Part shown: one piece after another, positions 17,154 to 26,154 of the stretch
Position numbering within the stretch: the stretch's first letter is position 1
Layout: every line of letters starts with the position of its first letter
Source of the DNA: DASXHZ01 sp036488085
Lineage (GTDB): Bacteria; Acidobacteriota; Thermoanaerobaculia; Gp7-AA8
DNA length: 61,117 nt
Reading direction: 5' to 3'
NCBI GenBank assembly: GCA_036488085.1
Contig: DASXHZ010000099.1
Location: 1 to 61,117, forward strand
Position numbers and translations under genes: made by a program
Notes under the pieces: model-generated
What the model was told of the DNA's origin: nothing
Database searches by the model: none
What the model saw: only the letters and a program-made list of their open reading frames with translations

Positions 17154-17187
17154 CCTCCATCCCGGTTTTAATGAGCCGGGATGGAGG
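17154..17187. promoter_or_regulatory. 12-bp perfect inverted repeat spanning the sigma-factor start codon
   Basis: CCTCCATCCCGG (17154-17165) and CCGGGATGGAGG (17176-17187) are perfect complements with a 10-nt loop. The ATG at 17181 lies in the 3' arm. It can act as a terminator after secF (stop at 17136), as a two-fold operator, or as a hairpin that hides the sigma-factor start. No Shine-Dalgarno is visible before that start. Confidence 0.6.
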
Positions 17188-17681
17188 ACGAACAGCGTCG
17201 CATCGAGGCGGCGAAGGCGGATCCGAGCCGCTTCGCCGAGCTGTACGACGAGCACTTCGAGCGCGTGTACGCGTACGTGTTGCGGCGCGTCGGCGACCGC
17301 AGCGACGCGCAGGACATCACGGCCGACGTCTTCCAGGACGCGTTCGCGAACCTGAACCGATTCGAGTGGCGTGGGGCGCCGTTCGCGGCGTGGCTGTATC
17401 GGATCGCCGCGAACGCGATCGCGGATCACTTCCGGCGCAGATCGCGTCCGTTGCCGGATGCACCGCCGGATGCGAACAACGAGAACATCGAGCGGCGCGC
17501 GATGCTCTTCCGCTCCGTCGACCGCCTTCCGGCGGACCAGCGTCGGGTGATCGTCATGCGTTTCGGCGAGGAGAAGAGCATTCGCGAGATCGCCGAGGAG
17601 ATGGGACGGAGCGAAGGCGCCGTCAAACAGCTTCAATGGAGGGGTCTGCAGACGCTGCGGACTCAGATGCTGAATGGCTGA
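17181..17681 (+). CDS. ECF RNA polymerase sigma factor
   Basis: 166 residues. Region 2 (RFAELYDEHFERVYAYVLRRVGDRSDAQDITADVFQDAF and GAPFAAWLYRIAANAIADH) and region 4 (LPADQRRVIVMRFGEEKSIREIAEEMGRSEGAVKQLQ) are both complete. The start lies in a strong hairpin. The last 8 bp overlap the next gene, which is a likely partner or anti-sigma factor. Confidence 0.9.
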   Translation: MEDEQRRIEAAKADPSRFAELYDEHFERVYAYVLRRVGDRSDAQDITADVFQDAFANLNRFEWRGAPFAAWLYRIAANAIADHFRRRSRPLPDAPPDANNENIERRAMLFRSVDRLPADQRRVIVMRFGEEKSIREIAEEMGRSEGAVKQLQWRGLQTLRTQMLNG

Positions 17682-18624
17682 GATCGACCTGATCGAACGG
17701 CTGGACGAAACGATAGACGCGATCCTTGCCGGTGAGTCGCGCCGCGACGTCGCCGAGCCGGAGCTCGCGATGCTGGCGCTTGTCGCTGTCGACTTGCGCG
17801 GGCTGCCGAACCCGCAATTCAAACGTGCACTGAAAGGAAGGATCCTGCCGATGACCACGACGACCGAAGTACGCATCCCCGAGGGCTTGCACACCGTCAC
17901 GCCGTACCTTGCGGGAGTCGGAGCCGCAAAGCTGATCGACTTCATGGAGCGCGCGTTCGGCGCGAAGGTCGAGGAACGGGTACCGCGGCCGGATGATCCC
18001 GAGAAGCTCATGCACTCGCAGATCCTCATTGGCGACTCTCGCATCGAGCTCGGCGACGTTTCCGACGTCATGGATGCCCGCCGCTTCGAGTTGCATCTCT
18101 ACGTCGAAGATGTCGACGCCGTATACGAAAAGGCGGTCGCCGCGGGAGCGCGAACGCTCCATGCGCCGACCGATCAGCCGTACGGCGACCGCGAGGCCGG
18201 CATCGAGGATCCGATGGGGAACTACTGGTACATCGCGACTCACGGCAAAGAGGTTCGCCCGGAAGGCTTCCGTTCGATCACGCCGTTCTTCCATGCGAGC
18301 CACGCGGCCGATTTCATCGACTTCCTCGCGATTACGTTTGGTGCGACGCAGAAAGAGCTCGTGATGTCGCCGCAGGGCACCGTCACCTACGCGACGTTCC
18401 AAATCGGCGACTCGCCGATCGAACTGGCAAGCTCGCACGGTGAATGGCAGCCGATGCCGGCCGCGATGCACGTGTTCGTCGCCGACGCCGACGCTGTTTA
18501 CCAGCGGGCGCTCGACGGCGGCGCGAAGCCGCTCTTCCCGCCGAGCGACCAGCCGTACGGACAGCGTGTCGGCGGAGTCGTCGATGCCGAGGGGAACCGC
18601 TGGTACATCGCGACGGTGCGGTAA
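17674..18624 (+). CDS. Tandem VOC (glyoxalase-like) protein with anti-sigma-like N-terminus
   Basis: 316 residues. Residues 1 to about 58 (MAEIDLIERLDETIDAILAG...LPNPQFKRALKGRI) look like the short N-terminal region found in some ECF anti-sigma partners. They are followed by two PhnB-type VOC domains (about 66-190 and 200-316), each ending in the same pattern (DQPYGDREAGIEDPMGNYWYI and DQPYGQRVGGVVDAEGNRWYI). It overlaps the sigma gene by 8 bp, so the two are translationally coupled. I infer a sensor or regulator of the sigma factor through a VOC ligand; catalysis is also possible. Confidence 0.7.
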   Translation: MAEIDLIERLDETIDAILAGESRRDVAEPELAMLALVAVDLRGLPNPQFKRALKGRILPMTTTTEVRIPEGLHTVTPYLAGVGAAKLIDFMERAFGAKVEERVPRPDDPEKLMHSQILIGDSRIELGDVSDVMDARRFELHLYVEDVDAVYEKAVAAGARTLHAPTDQPYGDREAGIEDPMGNYWYIATHGKEVRPEGFRSITPFFHASHAADFIDFLAITFGATQKELVMSPQGTVTYATFQIGDSPIELASSHGEWQPMPAAMHVFVADADAVYQRALDGGAKPLFPPSDQPYGQRVGGVVDAEGNRWYIATVR

Positions 18625-18646
18625 GCCTTGGTAGACTCGCGCGCCT

Positions 18647-20914
18647 ATGGCCGACAACAACCGCGATGACGCTCTCGAATACCACCTGAGCCCGCGTCCG
18701 GGAAAGACGGAAGTCATCCCCACCAAGCCGACGGCCACGCAACGCGATCTTTCACTGGCCTACACGCCGGGCGTCGCCGTGCCGTGCCTGGAGATCGCAA
18801 AGACGCCGAGCGACGTCTACAAGTACACGAACAAAGGCAATCTCGTCGCCGTCATCACGAACGGCACCGCGGTCCTCGGCCTCGGCAACATCGGCCCCGA
18901 CGCCGGCAAGCCGGTCATGGAAGGAAAGGCCGTCCTCTTCAAGCGTTTCGCCGACATCGACGTCTTCGACATCGAGCTCGCGACGCACGACACCGAGGCC
19001 TTCATCCAGGCGGTCAAGATGATGGAGCCGACCTTCGGCGGCATCAATCTCGAGGACATCGCGGCGCCGGAGTGCTTCGAGATCGAGGAGCGGCTGAAGG
19101 CGGAGATGAACATCCCCGTCTTCCACGACGACCAGCATGGCACCGCCATCATCTCGGCGGCCGCGCTCATCAACGCGCTCGAGGTCGCGGGAAAGAAGAT
19201 CGATCAGGTACGGGTCGTGATCAGCGGCGCAGGAGCCGCGGCGATGGCGTGCCTCCGCCTCTACGTGAAGCTCGGACTGAGCAGAGAGAACGTCATCCTC
19301 ACCGACCGGCACGGCGTCATCTACAAGGGCCGTAAAGACGACATGACGCCGTACAAGGAGGAGTTCGCCGCCGACACGAAGGCGCGGACTCTCGCCGATG
19401 CGCTCAAAGGCGCCGACGTGTTCGTTGGGCTTTCCGTCGGAGGCATCGTCACGCCGGACATGGTTCGGACGATGGCGAAAGACCCGATCGTCTTCGCCAT
19501 GGCGAATCCCGATCCGGAGATCGGATACGAGGAGGCGGTCGGCGCGCGCGAGGACGTCATCATGGCGACCGGCCGCAGCGACTACCCGAACCAGGTCAAC
19601 AACGTCCTCGGATTTCCGTTCATCTTCCGCGGCGCGCTCGACTGCCGCGCCACCGCGATCAACGAGGAGATGAAGCTCGCCGCGTCACACGCACTCGCCA
19701 ATCTCGCGAAGGAAGACGTCCCCGACTCCGTGCTGAAGGCCTACGGCAAACAGCGTTTCGTCTTCGGCCGCGAGTATCTGATCCCGAAGCCGTTCGACTA
19801 CCGTGTGCTCCTCAACGTTCCGGTCGCGGTCGCGCGCGCGGCCGCTGAAACGGGCGTGGCCCAGGCCCCGATCGCCGACTACGACGCCTATCGCCGCCGC
19901 CTCGAAAACCTCCTCGGGCGCTCCCGCGGCGTGATGCAGCTCATCTTCGACCGCGCCAAGCGTGACCCGAAGCGCATCGTCTTCCCTGAAGGCGAGCAGG
20001 AGAAGATCATCCGCGCGGCGAAGGTCCTCATCGACGAGCACATCGCACATCCGATCTTGCTCGTGCGCCGCGAGAAGATCGCGGGGCTGCTCCAGAAGTA
20101 CAACATCGACGAGTCGAAGATCACGACCATCGACATCACCGCCTCGCCCGATTACGACCGGTACGCTCAGCGATTCGCGGAGATGCGCCGGCGCCACGGC
20201 ATCACGTACGCCGACGCGGCGCGCATCCTCAATTCACGGAACTACTTCGCGATGATGATGGTCGAGTCAGGCGATGCGGACGGCGCCGTCGCCGGACTGC
20301 GTGCGTACTACCCGGCGACGATCCGCCCGGCGCTGCAGATCATCAAGACACGCCCCGGCGTGAAGCACGTCAGCGGCGCGTACCTGCTGATGTTCCACGG
20401 GCGGATGATCGTCCTCGCCGACACGACGGTGAACATCAACCCGAACGCCGAGCAGCTTGCCGAGATCGCGATCGCGACCGCGGAGACGGCGCGCCGGTTC
20501 AATCTCGAGCCGCGCGTGGCGATGATCTCGTTCTCCAACTTCGGATCGACCAATCATCCGGATGCCGAGAAGGTGAAGGATGCGGTTGCGCTCGTGAAGC
20601 AGCGCCGGCCGGACCTGATCATCGAGGGGGAGATGCAGGCGGATACGGCCGTCTTCCCCGAGGTGGCGCAGGAGGAGTACCCGTGGAGCGTCATCCAGGG
20701 CGACGCGAACGTGCTTGTCTTCCCGAGCCTCGACGCCGCCAACGCCGCCTACAAGCTCCTCTGGCGTCTCGGCGGCGCCGAAGCGATCGGCCCGATCCTG
20801 CAGGGCCTCGCCAAGCCGGTGCACGTCCTCCAGCGCGGCGTCGACGTCAACGACATCGTGAACATGGCCGCCATCGCCGTCCTCGACGCCCAGGAGAAGA
20901 GCGCGGCGTTCTAG
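18647..20914 (+). CDS. maeB: NADP-dependent malic enzyme MaeB with phosphotransacetylase-like domain
   Basis: 755 residues. N-terminal malic enzyme domain (SLAYTPGVAVPCLEIAK, NGTAVLGLGNIGPDAGKPVMEGK, FHDDQHGTAIISAAAL, VVISGAGAAAMAC) and a C-terminal PTA-like domain from about residue 430 (IVFPEGEQEKIIRAAKVL, SFSNFGSTNHPDAEKV, GEMQADTAVFPE). It makes pyruvate, CO2 and NADPH from malate. The PTA-like part is regulatory in characterised MaeB proteins. The gene ends by overlapping the convergent response regulator by 4 bp. Confidence 0.95.
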   Translation: MADNNRDDALEYHLSPRPGKTEVIPTKPTATQRDLSLAYTPGVAVPCLEIAKTPSDVYKYTNKGNLVAVITNGTAVLGLGNIGPDAGKPVMEGKAVLFKRFADIDVFDIELATHDTEAFIQAVKMMEPTFGGINLEDIAAPECFEIEERLKAEMNIPVFHDDQHGTAIISAAALINALEVAGKKIDQVRVVISGAGAAAMACLRLYVKLGLSRENVILTDRHGVIYKGRKDDMTPYKEEFAADTKARTLADALKGADVFVGLSVGGIVTPDMVRTMAKDPIVFAMANPDPEIGYEEAVGAREDVIMATGRSDYPNQVNNVLGFPFIFRGALDCRATAINEEMKLAASHALANLAKEDVPDSVLKAYGKQRFVFGREYLIPKPFDYRVLLNVPVAVARAAAETGVAQAPIADYDAYRRRLENLLGRSRGVMQLIFDRAKRDPKRIVFPEGEQEKIIRAAKVLIDEHIAHPILLVRREKIAGLLQKYNIDESKITTIDITASPDYDRYAQRFAEMRRRHGITYADAARILNSRNYFAMMMVESGDADGAVAGLRAYYPATIRPALQIIKTRPGVKHVSGAYLLMFHGRMIVLADTTVNINPNAEQLAEIAIATAETARRFNLEPRVAMISFSNFGSTNHPDAEKVKDAVALVKQRRPDLIIEGEMQADTAVFPEVAQEEYPWSVIQGDANVLVFPSLDAANAAYKLLWRLGGAEAIGPILQGLAKPVHVLQRGVDVNDIVNMAAIAVLDAQEKSAAF

Positions 20915-21339
20915 CGGCTCGGAATACAGCTTCGGACGAGCGCGCTGAGCGCCACGATGTCGAACGGCTTCGGGAGGAAGGCGCAGATGCCGGCGTCGAC
21001 GGCGGTGGCGATCTCGGGATCGCGGTTGGCGCTGACGAGGATCACCGGGATCTTCCGGATCGCGGCGTCGTGCGAGCGCTCGCGGAGGACATCCCAGCCG
21101 GAGAGGATCGGCATCATGAGGTCGAGCACGACGATGTCCGGGTGCTCGCCGCGCATGAGGTCGAGGGCTTCCTTGCCGTTCGCCGCCTCGAGGAACGCAT
21201 ACGTCCCTTCCCGGCGGAGTGCGGCCACGATCATCCGGCGGATGGCTGAGTCGTCATCGACCACCAGCACCCGCGCCTGCGTTCCAATGTGCTCAGCGAC
21301 ACTCACGGCTACAGCGCTGGAATTATGCCTTAGCGGCAT
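20911..21339 (-). CDS. Single-domain response regulator
   Basis: 142 residues containing one receiver domain: acidic pocket VLVVDDDSAIRR, phospho-acceptor Asp in DIVVLDLMMP, conserved Thr/Ser position in VILVSA, and Lys in FLPKPFD. There is no output domain, so it would signal by protein contact. No histidine kinase is nearby. The first ~20 residues are not conserved and a later start is possible. Confidence 0.9.
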   Translation of the reverse strand: MPLRHNSSAVAVSVAEHIGTQARVLVVDDDSAIRRMIVAALRREGTYAFLEAANGKEALDLMRGEHPDIVVLDLMMPILSGWDVLRERSHDAAIRKIPVILVSANRDPEIATAVDAGICAFLPKPFDIVALSALVRSCIPSR

Positions 21340-21359
21340 GCGCTATTCATCAACTGATC

Positions 21360-22451
21360 GTGAAAATTGCGGTAGCCATGTCGGGCGGCGTCGATTCATC
21401 GACGGCCGCGTACATTCTTCAGTCCGCTGGACATGAGGTCGTCGGTCTGTCGATGCAGATGTACGACAACCTCACCAACGCCGATACGACGTACGGCGGA
21501 TGCTGCACGATCGACGACCTGACCGACGCCAAGCGCGTCGCATGGAAGCTCGGGATCCCGCACTTCACGCTCAATCTCGAGGGCGATTTTCACGCGAAAG
21601 TCATCACCCCATTCGTGCAGAGCTACCTCGACGGACTGACCCCGAGCCCATGCGTGCTCTGCAACACGCACGTGAAGTTCGACCTCTTTCACAAGAAGGC
21701 GCTCGCGATCGGAGCGAACAAGATCGCGACGGGTCACTACGCGCGTGTGGCCGACAACGGCGGCCACTTCGAATTGCGCAAGGCGCGTGACCTCGCGAAG
21801 GACCAGACGTACTTCCTCTTCGAGCTGACGCAGGCGCAGCTTGCGGAGGCGATCTTTCCGCTCGGTGAGCTGACGAAACCCGAGGTGCGCGACATCGCGG
21901 AGCAGGGCGGTCTGGTCGTGGCGCGGAAGAAGGAGTCGTACGAGATCTGCTTCGTCCCTCAGACCGATAGCTACGCGGCGATCGTCGAGCGCGAGTCCGG
22001 CATCACGCCGGGCGACGGGGCGGGGGACATCGTCGACACCGACGGCAACGTGGTTGGACGACACGACGGCTACTATCACTTCACCATCGGGCAGCGGCGC
22101 GGCATCGACGTCGGGGGCGCGAGCGAGCGGATGTACGTCGTCGACGTGAACCCGTTCACGAAGCGGGTGACGATCGGTCCGGCGTCGAAGCTGGAGCGCT
22201 CGGAGCTGATCGCGGAGCGCGTGCATTGGATCAGCGGCGAAGCGCCGGCCGGCCCGATCGAGGCTCAGGCCCGCGTCCGTTCGCGGATGGCGGACGTCGC
22301 GGCGACGATCACACCGCTCGATTCTTCTGGAGGGAGCGGCCGCGCGCGCGTCGTCTTCGCGCAGAAGCTACGCGGCGTTGCACCGGGACAGGCCGTCGTC
22401 TTCTACGACGGTGATCTCTGTCTCGGCGGCGGGTGGATCGTCCGCGATTAG
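21360..22451 (+). CDS. mnmA: tRNA 2-thiouridine(34) synthase MnmA
   Basis: 363 residues from GTG, which gives the canonical N-terminus VKIAVAMSGGVDSSTAAY (PP-loop). Further motifs are GGCCTIDDL, SPCVLCNTHVKF with the catalytic Cys, ATGHYAR, KDQTYFLF, ESYEICFVP (second catalytic Cys) and FTIGQRRGI. It thiolates U34 of Lys, Glu and Gln tRNAs. The longer upstream reading crosses the divergent regulator gene and was rejected. Confidence 0.95.
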   Translation: MKIAVAMSGGVDSSTAAYILQSAGHEVVGLSMQMYDNLTNADTTYGGCCTIDDLTDAKRVAWKLGIPHFTLNLEGDFHAKVITPFVQSYLDGLTPSPCVLCNTHVKFDLFHKKALAIGANKIATGHYARVADNGGHFELRKARDLAKDQTYFLFELTQAQLAEAIFPLGELTKPEVRDIAEQGGLVVARKKESYEICFVPQTDSYAAIVERESGITPGDGAGDIVDTDGNVVGRHDGYYHFTIGQRRGIDVGGASERMYVVDVNPFTKRVTIGPASKLERSELIAERVHWISGEAPAGPIEAQARVRSRMADVAATITPLDSSGGSGRARVVFAQKLRGVAPGQAVVFYDGDLCLGGGWIVRD

Positions 22452-23146
22452 GGCAGCCAGTGCGCCGGCTCGGTGCCGCTGAGGTCTGGCCGTGCCCGCG
22501 CCTCGACCTCGCGTGACGCGATCACGCACTGCTGCCAGTCGGCGAGCAGCTCGCGGCCGAGGATCGCGCGGAGGTCGATCGGCTTGTCGCTGACGAAGAG
22601 ATAGCGGTACGAGCCGTCGCCGTAGACGGAGAAGAACGCCAGGATGCCGACGTTCGCCTTCTCGCACGCGGCGCGGACCCGCTTCATCACCTCGTCGTAG
22701 TCCTTCTCCTTCGCCGGAATCGTCGAATCGAAGCGGAGGCGCATGTAACGCGGCGCTGCGGCGCTCGTCACGAGTGAGGTGTCAGTGTCGGTCTCCCAGA
22801 TCTCGTTGTGGTGCGTGCGCAGCAGCGCGTGTGTTCGCTCGCTCACCGCCGCGGTCTTCTCGCCGATCAGCTTCCGAACATCCTCCGGAACGGCCGACGG
22901 CTTCTCGATGTCCGACAGCGACGCGCGCGGCCGCAATCCGTAGTAAACGCCGTCGGCGCTGAAGTGGGCAACCGGCGGCCAGCCGACATGGTGTTCTGCA
23001 TAGATGTCGCGCTGGATTCCGTAGAACTCGACGTCTGTCTTCTCGAACTCCGCACGCACCGTGGCGCGGGGTGTGTCGATGTGAACGGACCAGTACTTTG
23101 GCAGCGCGAGCGCGGCGGCAACGGCAAACGCAATGTGCAACATCAC
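22448..23146 (-). CDS. Secreted protein of unknown function
   Basis: 232 residues. A short hydrophobic N-terminus (LHIAFAVAAALALPKYW) is probably a signal peptide. The rest is a soluble alpha/beta domain with SVHIDTPRATVRAEFEKTDVEFYG and FFSVYGDGSYRYLFVSDKP. The start (GTG 23146 or ATG 23143) almost abuts the glmS stop, so it is likely the second gene of a glmS operon. It overlaps the convergent mnmA end by 4 bp. I do not recognise the family. Confidence 0.6.
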   Translation of the reverse strand: MMLHIAFAVAAALALPKYWSVHIDTPRATVRAEFEKTDVEFYGIQRDIYAEHHVGWPPVAHFSADGVYYGLRPRASLSDIEKPSAVPEDVRKLIGEKTAAVSERTHALLRTHHNEIWETDTDTSLVTSAAAPRYMRLRFDSTIPAKEKDYDEVMKRVRAACEKANVGILAFFSVYGDGSYRYLFVSDKPIDLRAILGRELLADWQQCVIASREVEARARPDLSGTEPAHWLP

Positions 23147-23147
23147 G

Positions 23148-24983
23148 TCATTCGACGGTCACGCTCTTCGCCAGGTTCCGCGGCTGGTCGACATCGCATC
23201 CGCGTCGCAGGGCGATGGAGTAGGCAAGCAGCTGCGTCGGGACGACGGTCAGGATCGGCTGCAGCGCCTCGATGGTCGGTGGAACTTCGATCACCTCGTC
23301 GGCGAAGTTCTTCATCGTCTCGTCGCCTTCGTCGCAAATGACGATCAGCTTTCCGTCGCGAGCCTTCACCTCCTGCAGGTTCGAGACGACCTTCTCGTAT
23401 ACCGGGGTCCGCGTCGCGATCGCGACCACCGGCATGTTCTCGTCGATCAACGCGATCGGTCCGTGTTTCATCTCGCCCGCCGGATACCCCTCGGCGTGGA
23501 TGTACGAGATCTCCTTCAGCTTCAGCGCCCCTTCGAGCGCGATCGGGTAATTCACGCCGCGCCCCAGGAAGAGGAAGTCCTGCGCGTTTTGATACTTGTG
23601 CGCCAGTTTCTCGATCTTCTTCTCCTGCTTGGCGAGAATGTCCTCGATCTTGTGCGGGATCATCCGCATCTCGTGCATCGCGCGGCGGAGGTCTTCGGGC
23701 TTCTCGCCGCGAAGCTGCCTGACGTACAGCGACAGCAGGTAGAACGCCGTGAGCTGCGTCGTGAACGCCTTCGTCGACGCCACGCCGATCTCCGGCCCCG
23801 CGTTCGTGTAGATCACGCCGTCCGACATGCGCGTGGCGGCGGAGCCGATCACGTTGCAGATGGTGATCAGCCTCGCGCCCTTGGCCTTCGCCTCCTGCAT
23901 CCCGGCGATCGTGTCGGCCGTCTCGCCCGACTGCGTCACGCCGATGACGAGCGTCTTGTCATCGACGATCGGATTGCGGTACCGGTACTCCGAGCCGTAG
24001 TCGACTTCGATCGGGATGCGCGCCGCGTCTTCGAGGAGGAACTTGCCGACCAGCCCCGCGTGCCACGACGTCCCGCAGGCGACGATGTGCACCCGCTCGA
24101 ACTTCGCCCACTCCTTCGCCGTCAGCTCGAGATCGTTGAAGAAGACTTCGCCCGACTCCTCGAACATGCGGCCCGTGAACGTGTCGCGAACGGCGCGCGG
24201 CTGCTCGTGGATCTCCTTGAGCATGTAGTGGCGGTAGCCTTCTTTTTCCGCCGCGACGGCGTCCCACAGGATCTTCTTCGGCGCCCGGTCGACGGCCTTG
24301 TCATCGCGATCGAAGACGTGGGCGCTCGTCTGGTCGACCACGGCGTACTCGCCGTCTTCGAGATAGATGATGTTTCGGGTGTAGGCGAGGAGCGGCGCGA
24401 CGTCCGAGGCGACGATGTTCTCGTCCTCGCCGAGGCCGATGACCAGGGGAGGGCCGCTCTTCGCGGCGACGATCGTGCCCGGCTCCGTGCCGTCGATCAT
24501 CACGAGCGCGTAGTGGCCCTCGATCTCCTTGAGCGTCTTCTTGACGGCGTCGACGAACTTCGTGCCGCCTTTCATGTTCTCTTCGATCAGGTGCGCCACG
24601 ACCTCGGTGTCCGTCTCCGTCTTGAACTCGTGGCCGCCCGACTGGAGGCGCTGCTTGATCGGGAGGAAGTTCTCGATGATCCCGTTGTGGATCACGACGA
24701 CCTGGCCGGTGCAGTCGCGGTGCGGGTGCGCGTTGTTCTCGTTCGGTTTCCCGTGGGTCGCCCAGCGGGTGTGGCCCATTCCGAACGAGCCCTTGAGGTC
24801 GTGTTCGGGCAGTTTTGCCTCGAGATTCGACAGTTTTCCCTCGGCGCGGACGACGTCGACACCGTCGCCGTTGATGACCGCGATGCCCGCGCTGTCGTAC
24901 CCGCGGTACTCGAGTTTCTTCAGTCCGCCGATGAGGACGGGAACGACGTCGCGATTGCCGACGTATCCAATGATTCCGCACAT
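23148..24983 (-). CDS. glmS: Glutamine--fructose-6-phosphate aminotransferase GlmS
   Basis: 611 residues, full length. The class II glutaminase begins with the nucleophile Cys2 (MCGIIGYVGNRDVVPVLIGG). It is followed by two SIS domains (GVTQSGETADTIAGMQEA, EISYIHAEGYPAGEMKHGPIALID) and the conserved C-terminus PRNLAKSVTVE. It makes glucosamine-6-phosphate for peptidoglycan and LPS. No glmS ribozyme is possible in the 28-bp gap to the divergent lipoprotein gene. Confidence 0.97.
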   Translation of the reverse strand: MCGIIGYVGNRDVVPVLIGGLKKLEYRGYDSAGIAVINGDGVDVVRAEGKLSNLEAKLPEHDLKGSFGMGHTRWATHGKPNENNAHPHRDCTGQVVVIHNGIIENFLPIKQRLQSGGHEFKTETDTEVVAHLIEENMKGGTKFVDAVKKTLKEIEGHYALVMIDGTEPGTIVAAKSGPPLVIGLGEDENIVASDVAPLLAYTRNIIYLEDGEYAVVDQTSAHVFDRDDKAVDRAPKKILWDAVAAEKEGYRHYMLKEIHEQPRAVRDTFTGRMFEESGEVFFNDLELTAKEWAKFERVHIVACGTSWHAGLVGKFLLEDAARIPIEVDYGSEYRYRNPIVDDKTLVIGVTQSGETADTIAGMQEAKAKGARLITICNVIGSAATRMSDGVIYTNAGPEIGVASTKAFTTQLTAFYLLSLYVRQLRGEKPEDLRRAMHEMRMIPHKIEDILAKQEKKIEKLAHKYQNAQDFLFLGRGVNYPIALEGALKLKEISYIHAEGYPAGEMKHGPIALIDENMPVVAIATRTPVYEKVVSNLQEVKARDGKLIVICDEGDETMKNFADEVIEVPPTIEALQPILTVVPTQLLAYSIALRRGCDVDQPRNLAKSVTVE

Positions 24984-25011
24984 GATCGTTGTCCCTTAGA
25001 ATTCGCGGCGC

Positions 25012-26154
25012 GTGAAACGGTTCTGCGCGCTTTTCCTTCTCGCCGCCGTCGCCTGTGGAAAACGGGGCGATCCCCGGCCGCCCGTCCCCATCATTCCGAA
25101 GGCGACGAGCGATCTGGTTGTAACACAGCGTGGATCGAAAGTGATTCTCACCTGGAGTTACCCGTCGCTCACCACGGCGGGCAAGAACTTGACTGGCGTC
25201 CGCCGCGTCGCCGTCTGGCGCGCGTCGGAAGAGCTTCCCGTTGCAGCGGCGGGCTCGATTGACACCTCGAACCCGCAGCCGGTCAACCTCTTCGCAAAAA
25301 TCCCGCCGCTTACCCCCACGCAGTTCGCAAAGCTCCGGACGCGCGTCGACGCCATCGACGCTTCGAGCCTTCCGACCGTGACGAGCGGCGCGCGGCTCGT
25401 CTACGAAGACACGCCACAAATCAAGACCACGGACGGCCGTCCCATCCGGCAGACGTACGCGGTCGTCACTGAAACGACGTCCGCCCGGAGCGATCTCTCG
25501 AACCTCGCCGCCATCGTCACGGTCGAGGTGCCATCAGCGCCTTCCGACCTGACGGCCGACGCGAAGGCGAAAGGAATCGCGCTGTCGTGGCAGAAACCGC
25601 CCGACGCCAAGGCCGATCTCCCCGGCTACAACATCTATCGCCGCGGCGAGAAGGAGAGCGAAGACACGCTCGCCGCACCGATCAACACGTCGCCGGTCAG
25701 CACGACCACCTACACCGACACGCCGGCGTACGGGACGTTCACATATGTCGTCCGCGCCGTCGCGTCGGCCGGTACGCCACGCATCGAGAGCGAGCCGTCC
25801 TCGCCGGTCACCGCAACCTTCAAAGACCTGACGCCGCCGCCGGCGCCCGCCAGCATGAACGCGCTCATCGAAACGCACGCGGTGCGGCTCGTGTGGGATC
25901 CGGTCACCGCGCCCGATCTCGCCGGCTACATGCTCTATCGCGAGGAAGGCATCGGTCACGTCGAACAACCGGGCGGCATCAAGAGCGTTGGCGTGATCGA
26001 TCTGATCCATCACCTGATCAACACCACGACGTACGTCGATCCCGACGCTCTCCTCGGCATCTCCTATCGCTACGCCGTCGCGGCGGTCGACAAGAACGGC
26101 AACGAGAGCGAGCGCGTCTGGACGCCGTGGGTGACCGTACCAAAGACGCCGTGA
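25012..26154 (+). CDS. Fibronectin type III lipoprotein
   Basis: 380 residues from GTG. The lipobox LLAAVAC places a lipid-anchored Cys near residue 15. Three FN3-like repeats follow, the second and third clearest (APSDLTADAKAKGIALSWQ...GYNIYRR and PPAPASMNALIETHAVRLVWD...GYMLYRE). It is probably periplasmic or surface-exposed and binding-related. The stop overlaps the next start (ATGA). Confidence 0.8.
   Translation: MKRFCALFLLAAVACGKRGDPRPPVPIIPKATSDLVVTQRGSKVILTWSYPSLTTAGKNLTGVRRVAVWRASEELPVAAAGSIDTSNPQPVNLFAKIPPLTPTQFAKLRTRVDAIDASSLPTVTSGARLVYEDTPQIKTTDGRPIRQTYAVVTETTSARSDLSNLAAIVTVEVPSAPSDLTADAKAKGIALSWQKPPDAKADLPGYNIYRRGEKESEDTLAAPINTSPVSTTTYTDTPAYGTFTYVVRAVASAGTPRIESEPSSPVTATFKDLTPPPAPASMNALIETHAVRLVWDPVTAPDLAGYMLYREEGIGHVEQPGGIKSVGVIDLIHHLINTTTYVDPDALLGISYRYAVAAVDKNGNESERVWTPWVTVPKTP

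Noticed and set aside
14239..17160. 973-residue open frame on the minus strand
   Set aside because: Antisense to yajC-secD-secF. The sense proteins are unmistakable and the antisense one is Arg/Asp-rich with no motif.
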